A stretch of DNA of 64,000 nt from Hyphomicrobiales bacterium (GTDB lineage Bacteria; Pseudomonadota; Alphaproteobacteria; Rhizobiales; Beijerinckiaceae): NCBI GenBank assembly GCA_027488155.1, contig JAIYCE010000037.1, positions 1 to 64,000 on the forward strand, in the 5' to 3' direction. This document shows positions 40,505 through 48,565 of the stretch, in pieces (position 1 is the first letter of the stretch; each line of letters begins with the position of its first letter). A program made the translations under genes and the position numbers. The notes beneath the pieces were generated by a model. It saw only the letters and a list, made by a program, of their open reading frames with translations, did not search any database and was not told where the DNA came from.

Positions 40505-40548
40505 GCCCTCACGGTGAGACGCGGCAAAGCCGCGTCTCGAACGAAGAG
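40505..40548. repeat. Dispersed palindromic repeat, family B, copy 3
   Basis: Element with the hairpin core GACGCGGCAAAGCCGCGTC flanked by CCCTCACGGTGA and TCGAACGAAGAG. It lies between bolA and the end of the thiolase gene and matches the copies at 543, 616 and 63641 in outline. The perfect GACGCGGC/GCCGCGTC stem with an AAA loop could also serve as a transcription end for bolA, though no T-run follows. Confidence 0.7.
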
Positions 40549-40574
40549 AGTATCAGCAAGTGTCTGAAAAAACC

Positions 40575-41738
40575 TTAGCGCGCCTTCTCGAGAATGCTGA
40601 CGTAATTTGCGACCGCGGCACCACCCATGTTGAAGATGCCGCCGAATTGCGCATTCGGAATCTGCAAGTCTCCCGCTTCGCCCGAAAGCTGCATCGCGGT
40701 GAGCGCATGCATTGAAACGCCAGTCGCGCCGATCGGATGACCCTTAGCCTTCAATCCGCCGGAACGATTGACCGGCAATTTACCATCCTTCGCCGTCCAA
40801 CCTTCCTTGATCGCACGCGCGCCTTGGCCTTCCGGCACAAGCCCCATCGCTTCATATTCGATGAGTTCCGCAATCGTGAAACAATCATGTGTTTCAACGA
40901 AAGAGAGATCGCCAAGCGCCAATCCGGCATCAGCCAAAGCACGACGCCACGCTACGCCACAGCCTTCGAATTTCAAAATATCGCGCTTCGACATTGGCAG
41001 GAAATCCTGCGCATGGGCCGTGGCGCGGAATTTCACCTGACGCTTCATTGTGGCAGCAACCTCATCGTCCGCCAGCACAATCGCAGCCGCGCCATCGGAG
41101 ACCAGCGAGCAATCGGTGCGCTTCAGTGGACCTGCAACGAAGGGATTTTTCTCGCTTTCAGTGCGGCAGAAATCGAAGCCGACCTCCTTGCGCATCTGTG
41201 CGTAAGGATTGTCGACACCGTTGAGATGATTTTTCACTGCGATCATCGCAAGCGCATCGGATTGATCGCCATGACGCTGGAAATAGGCGGCTGCAATTTT
41301 GCCGAACACGCCGGCGAAACCGCCGGGCGTATCGCCATCTTCCGGCAGGTAGGACGCTTTCAGAAGCGTTTTGCCAATTTCAGGACCGGGCGTTTTCGTC
41401 ATCTGCTCGACACCGACAACAAGAACGATCTTGGCCTGCTTGGCTGCAATCGTCTTCAGACCTTCATGCACAGCCGCCGATCCCGTGGCGCAGGCATTCT
41501 CGACACGCAGGGTCGGCTTGAAGCGCAACCGATCATCGGCCTGCAGAACCAGCGAAGCCGTAAATTCCTGCGCCGAGAAGCCGCCATTGAAATGGCCAAA
41601 CATGATGGCATCGATATCGGAGGCTTCGATCCCGGCATGCTCCATGGCCTCGCGCGTCACACGCACAACGAGGCTTTCGACGCTTTCTGCATCAAGCTTT
41701 CCGAACGGTGTATGCGCCCAGCCAACAATCGACGTCAT
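40575..41738 (-). CDS. Thiolase-family acyl-CoA acetyltransferase (SCP2-type)
   Basis: About 387 residues from the ATG at 41738. The nucleophilic cysteine is in RVENACATGSAAVHEG, the HDCF motif is present as ETHDCFTIAEL in place of the NEAF of classical thiolases, and the glycine-rich GGLKAKGHPIGATG loop is intact. The C-terminal motif reads GIFNMGGAAVANY without the usual second active-site cysteine. These traits mark the SCP2/SCP-x-like thiolases, which cleave branched or steroid-type 3-oxoacyl-CoA or act in condensation. Substrate is unassigned. A classic acetyl-CoA acetyltransferase is less likely. Confidence 0.88.
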   Translation of the reverse strand: MTSIVGWAHTPFGKLDAESVESLVVRVTREAMEHAGIEASDIDAIMFGHFNGGFSAQEFTASLVLQADDRLRFKPTLRVENACATGSAAVHEGLKTIAAKQAKIVLVVGVEQMTKTPGPEIGKTLLKASYLPEDGDTPGGFAGVFGKIAAAYFQRHGDQSDALAMIAVKNHLNGVDNPYAQMRKEVGFDFCRTESEKNPFVAGPLKRTDCSLVSDGAAAIVLADDEVAATMKRQVKFRATAHAQDFLPMSKRDILKFEGCGVAWRRALADAGLALGDLSFVETHDCFTIAELIEYEAMGLVPEGQGARAIKEGWTAKDGKLPVNRSGGLKAKGHPIGATGVSMHALTAMQLSGEAGDLQIPNAQFGGIFNMGGAAVANYVSILEKAR

Positions 41739-41804
41739 GAGATCCACCCTGAACATTGTTTTCTGGCGTTAATGTGCACCCTGCAGGACCCGGACGCAAG
41801 ACCG

Positions 41805-42704
41805 TCAGGAATGCGACCAGAGAAGGAGAGCAACGCCTAAAACGATGAGCAACATCCCCATCACTTCACGCTGCGAAATGCTCTGATCGAAAATCCGGCG
41901 CGAAACGAACATCGCCATGAACACCTCGACCAAGGCCAGCGTCCGGACATTGGCCGCGCTCGTCAGCGAAAAACCGATGAACCAGAATTGCGAGGCAAAC
42001 GCGCCCAAAAACCCTGCCGGGATCGATTGCCGCCATGCCTTGAATGAACCCACCAGCGCCGGCCGGTCAAACAGCACCATCCAAATCAGCAGCAATCCCG
42101 TCTGCATCCCCAGCGACCACGCAAGCGTCGTCGTGGCGCGGATTACGAAGAAGCCGCTGTCGAGACCCATGATCGCGCCCCGGAAGCAGACAGCCGAGAG
42201 CGCAAAACTCGCCGCAGCGGCCAGCCCAAGGCCGACGGGCTTCAAGCCAGCGGAGGTGATAGGCGCACCCGGTTTGAGCGCCGTCAGCACCACGCCTCCG
42301 GTTGCCAGTGCAATGGCCGTCCAGCCCAAGGGGGACGGGTTGTCGCCAAGCAGGATCAACCCGGCGAGCGCGATTAGCAGCGGCTCGGTCTTCACATAGG
42401 CGGTTGTAACCGAGAAGGAGCGGTCCTTCATCGCCGCCAGCATCAGGGCGGTGGCAGCAATCTGGCTGATCGCACCCGCGAGCGTGAACAGCAGGAAATC
42501 GCCATCCGGACGGGGCACGGCTTCGCCACTGAAACCTGCCACCAAGGCGAGAAAGAGGAGCGCGAAGGGAAACCCATACAGGAAGCGGACCTGCGTCGCC
42601 CCGATCGTGCCGATCGTCTTGATCAGCCCGGCCTGTGTGGCGTTCCGCGCCGTTTGGGCGGCGGCGGCGATGAGTGTGGTCGGGATCCAAAGAAGCGTAA
42701 GCAT
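41805..42704 (-). CDS. EamA/DMT-family transporter
   Basis: A 299-residue membrane protein from the ATG at 42704 with about ten helices arranged as two EamA repeats. Recognisable segments are FLYGFPFALLFLALVAGF, IAATALMLAAMKDRSFSVTTAYVKTEPLLIALAG at the end of the first repeat and ALVEVFMAMFVSRRIFDQSIS in the second. Drug/metabolite transporters export or import small organic solutes; this subgroup is not functionally defined. It diverges from the D,D-carboxypeptidase gene. A different EamA protein is encoded at 44352-45254. Confidence 0.85.
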   Translation of the reverse strand: MLTLLWIPTTLIAAAAQTARNATQAGLIKTIGTIGATQVRFLYGFPFALLFLALVAGFSGEAVPRPDGDFLLFTLAGAISQIAATALMLAAMKDRSFSVTTAYVKTEPLLIALAGLILLGDNPSPLGWTAIALATGGVVLTALKPGAPITSAGLKPVGLGLAAAASFALSAVCFRGAIMGLDSGFFVIRATTTLAWSLGMQTGLLLIWMVLFDRPALVGSFKAWRQSIPAGFLGAFASQFWFIGFSLTSAANVRTLALVEVFMAMFVSRRIFDQSISQREVMGMLLIVLGVALLLWSHS

Positions 42705-42804
42705 AGCCGTCCAGCCGAAAAGGATCTCCGCGCCTAACACGCCCGGGGCCTTTGGCAAATCCAGCCTCTAGGCAAATCGGCCCTGTCCCTTTACGAAAGG
42801 CGCT

Positions 42805-44355
42805 ATGGAGAGAAGCCAGCCCAAACGCGCTCTCGCCGCGCTCGCCGTTGCCGTGACTGCATCCGCCGCCATGCCTGCCATGGCTGGCCCCGCGATCGTG
42901 GCCGACATCGATTCGGGCCGCGTCCTCTACGCTGAAGACGCAACCCAGCCTTGGCACCCGGCCTCCGTCACAAAATTGATGACGGTTTACGTCGCGCTGA
43001 GAGCGCTGACGGAAGGCAGGATTGGGCTTGAGACCGCAATCCCGGTCTCGAAACGCGCTTCGGCGGCACCACCGTCGAAAATCCGGCTGAAGCCGGGCCA
43101 AGAGATGACGCTCGATAACGCACTCAAGATTCTGATGGTGAAATCGGCCAACGACGTTGCGATCGTCGTAGCGGAAGGCGTCGGCGGCACGGTTGAAAAC
43201 TTCGCCGCCATGATGAACGCTCAGGCCCAGCGCCTTGGCATGACGGATAGCCATTTCATCAATCCGCACGGATTGTTCGCGGCAGGGCAGCAATCGACGG
43301 CGCGTGACATGGCCGTTCTGGCGCGCGCTTTACTCACTGAATTTCCCGAATCTGCGCAGCTCTACGGCATCGGCGCCGTCAAACTGAATGATGTTGTGAT
43401 GCTCAATACCAATGGGCTGATCGGTCGCTATCCCGGCGCAGATGGTATGAAAACCGGCTTCATCTGCGCATCGGGTTTCAACGTCGTCGCCACAGCGGCG
43501 CGCGGCGGTAAAAAATATGTGGCCGTCGTATTCGGTGAACCATCCGCACAAAAACGCACAATCAAAGCATCGCAATTATTTGACCGCGCCTTCAATGGAG
43601 AATTCAGCCGCGGTCCGCAATTGGCTGCGTTACCACGCGTCGGCGGTACGGCACCGAACCTGCGCGAGGACATCTGCGTCAAACGTCTTGGCCGCGAACC
43701 ATCAGAGAACGATGCACCGGCAGCCATGGTGCAAGGCACGCAAGACGATGGCCGCCCGGTGACTATGATGGCGAATGGCGTTGCCTTTGCGACGGGTCCG
43801 CGCGACGAGTTCACGCCTATCGCCGTCTTCATCGGCCCTTCATCGGGATCGAAGCGCGCGCCTGTAGCCGCCAATCGCAAGACCGTGTCCCCCACCCAAA
43901 CAGCCACGGCAGAAACTCCGGCCAAGCCTGAAGCAAAAACCAACGCCAAAGCGACACCGCAAAAATCTACTCCGCAAAAATCCGCGCCGAAAACGCCAGA
44001 GAAATCAGCGACAAAAAAGCCTTCGCCTACGGCAAATCCTGCAAAGCCCGAACCGGCGCCCATCTCTGAGCCAGCCCCCGCGCCCGCAGCCACCGCATCG
44101 CCTGCCCAATCGGCACCAACGAAAGCAGCGCCGCCCGTCGAGAATGCAGGGGGTATTGGCATTTCTCCATCAGGGCCGGCCTCGTTCCGCGGCACGATCG
44201 CACCACGGCCTACACCCGGCGCAGCACCAGGCGCGGGATCGGGTCCGCTGATCCTACCCGGCGCTGCCGCACCTTTGCCCTCGACCTTGGCAAAACCGAC
44301 CCCGGCCAATCCTGCGCCTGTGAAGCCTGCCCTCAAACCCGCCGCGGACCAATGA
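42805..44355 (+). CDS. D-alanyl-D-alanine carboxypeptidase (S11) with long Pro/Ala tail
   Basis: A 516-residue periplasmic low-molecular-weight penicillin-binding protein. A signal peptide ends near AMPAMA (about residue 27). Active-site motifs are SVTK (Ser54, Lys57), SAN (114-116) and KTG (216-218). It trims the terminal D-Ala of peptidoglycan stem peptides. Family members are usually 380-430 residues with an amphipathic anchor; here residues from about 355 on form a low-complexity tail of Lys, Pro, Ala and Thr repeats (KSTPQKSAPK type) with no obvious membrane anchor. It overlaps the next gene by ATGA. Confidence 0.92.
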   Translation: MERSQPKRALAALAVAVTASAAMPAMAGPAIVADIDSGRVLYAEDATQPWHPASVTKLMTVYVALRALTEGRIGLETAIPVSKRASAAPPSKIRLKPGQEMTLDNALKILMVKSANDVAIVVAEGVGGTVENFAAMMNAQAQRLGMTDSHFINPHGLFAAGQQSTARDMAVLARALLTEFPESAQLYGIGAVKLNDVVMLNTNGLIGRYPGADGMKTGFICASGFNVVATAARGGKKYVAVVFGEPSAQKRTIKASQLFDRAFNGEFSRGPQLAALPRVGGTAPNLREDICVKRLGREPSENDAPAAMVQGTQDDGRPVTMMANGVAFATGPRDEFTPIAVFIGPSSGSKRAPVAANRKTVSPTQTATAETPAKPEAKTNAKATPQKSTPQKSAPKTPEKSATKKPSPTANPAKPEPAPISEPAPAPAATASPAQSAPTKAAPPVENAGGIGISPSGPASFRGTIAPRPTPGAAPGAGSGPLILPGAAAPLPSTLAKPTPANPAPVKPALKPAADQ

Positions 44356-45254
44356 CACGATCTCTCTCGGCTGCTGGCGTCAGCATGGCGCTCGCCGGCG
44401 CCTTTTTTTATGGCTTCAACATTTCTTTCGCCGCCTTGGCATCCCAAGCCGGCATAAGCGGCCCTGTGCTCGTTTCCTACCGGATCGTGACAATGATGGC
44501 GCTGGCCATCGCTGCGCATGCGATGTTGCGAACCGCGTTCCATATTCCAAAAAGCGACCGCGTCGGAGTCCTGTTGATCGGGCTCACCTCGATCGGTGTC
44601 GGCGTCGGTTATCTTTCGGCGGTCGCCTTCATCCCGGTCACTGTCGCGGCGGTGATTTTCTACACCTTCCCCATCTTGATCGTGATCGCCACGCCCTTGA
44701 TCGACAAAAGACCGCTCACACCGACCATGATGTTTGTGACTGTTTTGGCTTTCATCGGCGTTGTGATGGTCGTCGGCCCCGCAATGGACGCGCTCGATTG
44801 GCGCGGCATTGCGCTCGCTTTCGTGGCGAGCATTTCTGCCGCCATCCAGTTCTTCGCAGGCACGCGCTGCAAATCGACATCACTACAAAGCAAGATCCTC
44901 GGCGTGCAGATCGTCGCTCTGCCCTTTACCTTGGCGATTGCCATGATCGCAGGTGGTATGAAACCGCCCACAATCCTGCTCAATGCGCCCATGGCCGTCG
45001 CGCTCACCATTGGCGGCTTCATGTTGGGCTTCCTGTTTCAGATGCTGGCGCTCAACCGCATACCGGCTTCCGCTGCGGGCCTCGCTTTTTGCGCCGAGCC
45101 GGTTGTGGCTGCGGTGACATCCGTCCTCGTGCTTGACGAACGCCTAGGCCCAATCGGCTATGCTGGCGGCGCCTTGGTCATTGCCGCAATCATGCTCAAC
45201 GTCATCTTCGAAAACCGCCGCTCGACGGCCATCACGAAAATTATTCCGGAATAG
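44352..45254 (+). CDS. EamA/DMT-family transporter, second
   Basis: A 300-residue protein with ten predicted helices in two EamA halves, e.g. SMALAGAFFYGFNISFAALA, VAAVIFYTFPILIVIATPLI and, in the second half, GLAFCAEPVVAAVTSVLVLDERLG. The ATG overlaps the carboxypeptidase stop codon by four bases and only four bases separate its stop from the GTPase start, so three unlike functions share one transcript. Substrate is unknown. It is only distantly similar to the EamA protein at 41805-42704. Confidence 0.87.
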   Translation: MTRSLSAAGVSMALAGAFFYGFNISFAALASQAGISGPVLVSYRIVTMMALAIAAHAMLRTAFHIPKSDRVGVLLIGLTSIGVGVGYLSAVAFIPVTVAAVIFYTFPILIVIATPLIDKRPLTPTMMFVTVLAFIGVVMVVGPAMDALDWRGIALAFVASISAAIQFFAGTRCKSTSLQSKILGVQIVALPFTLAIAMIAGGMKPPTILLNAPMAVALTIGGFMLGFLFQMLALNRIPASAAGLAFCAEPVVAAVTSVLVLDERLGPIGYAGGALVIAAIMLNVIFENRRSTAITKIIPE

Positions 45255-45258
45255 GACC

Positions 45259-46350
45259 ATGCGTGAGGAACGCCGCACACCTGTCGGGATCGTGACGGGC
45301 TTTTTGGGAGCCGGGAAAACCACGCTGCTGAACCGGCTTTTGCACGACCCCGCACTGAACGGCACCATCGTGATTGTCAACGAGTTTGGCGAAGTTGGCC
45401 TCGACCATCTCTTTCTCGAATCGCGCGCCGATGACGACATGGTGCTCCTATCCTCCGGCTGTCTCTGCTGCACGGTGCGCGGCGATCTCGTCGCCACGCT
45501 TGAAGACCTTTTTCGCGCCCGCGACGAAGGCACCGGCAATCTGTTCAAGCGCATCTTGATCGAGACGACAGGTCTTGCCGATCCCGTTCCGGTGATGCAG
45601 GCCGTATTGGCGCACCCTTGGCTATCGCGCATCTGCGCGCTGGCGGGCATCGTTACGCTTGCCGATGCAACACAAATCGAAGAGCTGGTTGAAACGCAGG
45701 AAGAAGCATTGAAGCAAATCGCGGTCGCCGACCGCATCGTGCTGACCAAGACCGACCTCTGGCCGGAAGCGGAGCGCGCCTCGCGCCGGAGCGAAATTGA
45801 GCGCTTTCTGAAAAGATTAAACCCGGTTGCGCCCATTCTCGACGCCGGCCATTGCGATGCGTCGCTGATTGTCAACGCTGGATTGTTCGGCGAACAGGGC
45901 AAAAGCGCCGAAGTACGGCAATGGCTCGATGAAGAAGCGCTTGGCCTTGCGGCGCATGATCACAACCATGACCCGAACCGTCATGGCGATGTTGCAACTT
46001 TTGCGATTATCCGCGACACGCCTGTCGATCCCGGCGCGCTCGATCTCTTCCTTGGCCTTTTGCGACAGACGCAAGGCGACAAGCTCCTACGCATGAAAGG
46101 CCTTGTGCGGCTGACAACGGAAACGGAGCGGCCATTACTGCTGCAAGCGGTTCAGCATGTTCTGCATCCGCCGGAATTACTGCGCGCTTGGCCCGATCAA
46201 GACCGGCGCACCCGCCTTGTATTTATTGGCCGCAAACTTGACGAGGCATCCGTGCGCGCCCTGTTCGACGCGCTAACCGGGACGCCGCGGATCGACACGC
46301 CCGACCGCGCTGCACTTGAAGACAATCCACTCTCGCTGCGCCGCGGCTGA
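45259..46350 (+). CDS. COG0523 (CobW/ZNG1-like) GTPase, probable metallochaperone
   Basis: A 363-residue G3E-family GTPase from the ATG at 45259. Walker A is GFLGAGKTTLL (14-24), the metal motif GCLCC (CxCC, residues 68-71) follows the switch region, TKTD is the guanine-specificity motif, and a short histidine-rich stretch HDHNHDPNRH lies near residues 232-241. A C-terminal CobW_C domain is present. COG0523 proteins deliver zinc or cobalt to target enzymes. The name CobW would suggest cobalamin, but the immediate partners here are a carboxypeptidase and a transporter, so the metal and client are open. Confidence 0.9.
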   Translation: MREERRTPVGIVTGFLGAGKTTLLNRLLHDPALNGTIVIVNEFGEVGLDHLFLESRADDDMVLLSSGCLCCTVRGDLVATLEDLFRARDEGTGNLFKRILIETTGLADPVPVMQAVLAHPWLSRICALAGIVTLADATQIEELVETQEEALKQIAVADRIVLTKTDLWPEAERASRRSEIERFLKRLNPVAPILDAGHCDASLIVNAGLFGEQGKSAEVRQWLDEEALGLAAHDHNHDPNRHGDVATFAIIRDTPVDPGALDLFLGLLRQTQGDKLLRMKGLVRLTTETERPLLLQAVQHVLHPPELLRAWPDQDRRTRLVFIGRKLDEASVRALFDALTGTPRIDTPDRAALEDNPLSLRRG

Positions 46351-46429
46351 TCGTCCCGGCTGCGGGACTTGCTCCTGCCCGGCGAGCTTCTATCATCATC
46401 TTTCAATGAGAAGAGATGGGGGGAAAGCC

Positions 46430-48235
46430 ATGGGCTTACTGGATCGCCTGACAAGCGAAGTCGCCTATTTGCGCGGCGCGTTGCGAACGCTCAACCGTGT
46501 CAAACCCGTTGCGCTCAATCCCAACCATGTTCTGTGCGATCTAATGGAGGAAGCGGCCGCCCAATTTGCCGATCGCCCCGCACTCGTCGGCGAGGATGAT
46601 GTCTGGACTTTTCGCGATATGATCGGCCGCGTGAACCGCGTTGCACGCTGGGCCCGTGCTGAAGGTATTGGCAAGGGCGACACGGTTGCGCTTCTTCTCA
46701 ACAATTGTCGCGACTATCCGCTGATCTGGCTTGGCATCGCACGCGCAGGCGGCGCAACCGCGCTCATTAACACCAACCTCACAGGCCAAGGCCTCGCCCA
46801 TTCGGTGTCGATCGTGAAGGCGAAAAAGATCATTGTCGGCATGCCGCTACTTGGTGCATGGCAGGCGGCAGAGCCATTGCTTGATGAAAAACCTGAAATC
46901 CTGACATTCGGCGGCAGTCTCGACGGCTGTAAGCGGTTTGAAAATGTACGCGACGCACAATCCGCAGAACCGCTGGCGGCCAATGAAAAAGTACCCCTCA
47001 CCATTGAGGATCGCTGCGTCTATATCTACACATCGGGCACGACCGGCCTGCCGAAAGCGGCCAACATCAATCATTACCGCATCAAGGCGATGGCGCTCGG
47101 TTTTTCCGCCGTGATGGATGTGCAGCCCGACGATCGCATATATGACTGCCTGCCACTTTACCATTCCAATGGCGGCGTACTCGCGACCTATGGCGTCTTG
47201 TGTCAGGGCGGTTCGGTCGTCATCCGCGAGAGATTTTCGGCACGCGAATTCTGGAACGAGATCATCCGGTTCAACTGTACGCTATTCTTCTACATCGGCG
47301 AACTGTGCCGCTATCTCGTCAACCAAGCACCGACGCCGCAGGATCGGCAACACAAGATCCGGCTTATCTGTGGTAATGGATTGCGTCCCGATATCTGGAG
47401 CGAATTCGTCGATCGTTTTGGCATCCGCAATATCCGCGAGTTCTATGCGGCAACGGAAGGCAATATCGCGCTCTTTAATTTCGATTCCAAACCCGGCTCG
47501 GTGGGGCGCATTCCAAAATGGGCCGAACGTCGCTTCGTCGTCAAAGTTGTGCGCTACGATGTAGAGCGTGAGGAGCCGGTGCGCGGCCCTGATGGTTTCT
47601 GCCAAGCTTGCGGGCCGGATGAAATAGGCGAGATTATGGGCCAGATCCTCAACGATCCCATGAAGCCTGCCAATCGTTTCGAGGGCTATGCCGACAAGGA
47701 CGCGACGGAAAAGAAAATTCTGCGTAACGCCTTTGCCGAAGGCGATGCATGGTTTCGCTCCGGCGACCTTCTGAAGCGTGACGCGCAAGGTTATTTTTAC
47801 TTCATCGACCGGATCGGCGATACCTTCCGTTGGAAGGGCGAGAATGTCGCGACAAGCGAAGTGGCGGAAGCCATGGGCGTGTTCCCCGGTATCGACGAAG
47901 CCAATGTCTATGGCGTCCATGTGCCCGGCTATGATGGCCGCGCAGGCATGGCGGCGATTGCACTGAGCGCGAACGAAGATATCGATTTCGATGCACTCTA
48001 TGCTGAGCTGAAAAAGCGCCTGCCACCCTATGCACGTCCGGTTTTCCTGCGCATCCGTACAGAGCTTGAACATACCGGCACGTTCAAGATCAAAAAAGTT
48101 GATCTCGTGAAGGAAGGCTTCGATCCGACCATCATCGCCGATCCGCTCTGGTTCGACCATCCAACAGAAGGCCGATACGTCCGGCTTGATGCAGACCTGC
48201 ATGCGCAGATCGTGTCGAAGGGTATTCGACTTTAA
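46430..48235 (+). CDS. Long-chain/very-long-chain acyl-CoA synthetase (FATP type)
   Basis: A 601-residue adenylating enzyme from the ATG at 46430. The P-loop is YTSGTTGLPKA (200-210); REFYAATEGNIALFNFD, RSGDLLKRDAQGYFYFIDRIGDTFRWKGENVATSEV and the final catalytic region TGTFKIKKVDLVKEGFDP follow. The FYAATEGN and WKGENV wording marks the FATP/VLACS (SLC27-like) branch, which activates long or very long chain fatty acids, sometimes with uptake. It begins 80 bases after the GTPase gene. Downstream lies a repeat-rich spacer without genes. Confidence 0.9.
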   Translation: MGLLDRLTSEVAYLRGALRTLNRVKPVALNPNHVLCDLMEEAAAQFADRPALVGEDDVWTFRDMIGRVNRVARWARAEGIGKGDTVALLLNNCRDYPLIWLGIARAGGATALINTNLTGQGLAHSVSIVKAKKIIVGMPLLGAWQAAEPLLDEKPEILTFGGSLDGCKRFENVRDAQSAEPLAANEKVPLTIEDRCVYIYTSGTTGLPKAANINHYRIKAMALGFSAVMDVQPDDRIYDCLPLYHSNGGVLATYGVLCQGGSVVIRERFSAREFWNEIIRFNCTLFFYIGELCRYLVNQAPTPQDRQHKIRLICGNGLRPDIWSEFVDRFGIRNIREFYAATEGNIALFNFDSKPGSVGRIPKWAERRFVVKVVRYDVEREEPVRGPDGFCQACGPDEIGEIMGQILNDPMKPANRFEGYADKDATEKKILRNAFAEGDAWFRSGDLLKRDAQGYFYFIDRIGDTFRWKGENVATSEVAEAMGVFPGIDEANVYGVHVPGYDGRAGMAAIALSANEDIDFDALYAELKKRLPPYARPVFLRIRTELEHTGTFKIKKVDLVKEGFDPTIIADPLWFDHPTEGRYVRLDADLHAQIVSKGIRL

Positions 48236-48264
48236 GCGGACGTCCTCATGGTGTCAGAGTCAAT

Positions 48265-48369
48265 CTCGTCATTGCGAGGAGTGAAACGACGAAGCAATCC
48301 ATCGTCGTTCAGCGCGTGATCCAACCAGAGATTGCCGCGGCGAACTAACGCCCTCCTCGCACTGCCGCG
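48265..48369. repeat. Dispersed palindromic repeat, family A, copy 2
   Basis: Left arm CTCGTCATTGCGAGGAG (48265-48281) is identical to the copy at 36304; GAAGCAATCCATCG follows. The right arm (CTCCTCGCACTGCCGCG, 48353-48369) is degenerate, with ATTGCCGCGG inside. It fills the first half of the 330-base gene-free spacer between two acyl-CoA ligase genes. Confidence 0.75.
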
Positions 48370-48378
48370 TTATAGTTT

Positions 48379-48563
48379 AAGCGCGCAGCGCCAAAGGCCG
48401 AATGGCCGCCCGAGCCTTCGCAAGGCCCTCAAAAACAAAAAGCGCGCAGCGCCAAAGGCCGAATGGCCGCCCGAGCCTTCGCGAGGCCCTCAAAAACAAA
48501 AAGAGCGCGGCGCCAAAGGCCGAATGGCCGCCCGAGCCTTCGCGAGGCCCTCAAAAACAAAAA
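48379..48563. repeat. Tandem direct repeat, 61-bp unit, three copies
   Basis: Three head-to-tail units of exactly 61 bases (GCCAAAGGCC begins at 48390, 48451 and 48512). Each contains GCCAAAGGCCGAATGGCCGC, then CCGAGCCTTCGCGAGGCCCT, then AAAAACAAAAA. Units one and two differ at one base in the common part; unit three carries AGAGCGCGG in place of AGCGCGCAG. The period is not a multiple of three, so it is not coding. The array abuts the stop codon of the minus-strand ligase gene (48566). A degenerate relative of the start of the unit lies at 36432-36457, next to the cobT stop. Confidence 0.92.
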
Positions 48564-48565
48564 AT

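Noticed and set aside
45259-46350. Cobalamin-biosynthesis gene cobW linked to cobST
   Set aside because: It lies about 6 kb from cobST in another transcript with a carboxypeptidase and transporter; COG0523 includes many zinc chaperones, so the cobW name is not justified.
48379-48563. CRISPR-like array
   Set aside because: The three 61-base units are contiguous near-identical repeats without variable spacers, and no cas gene is near.
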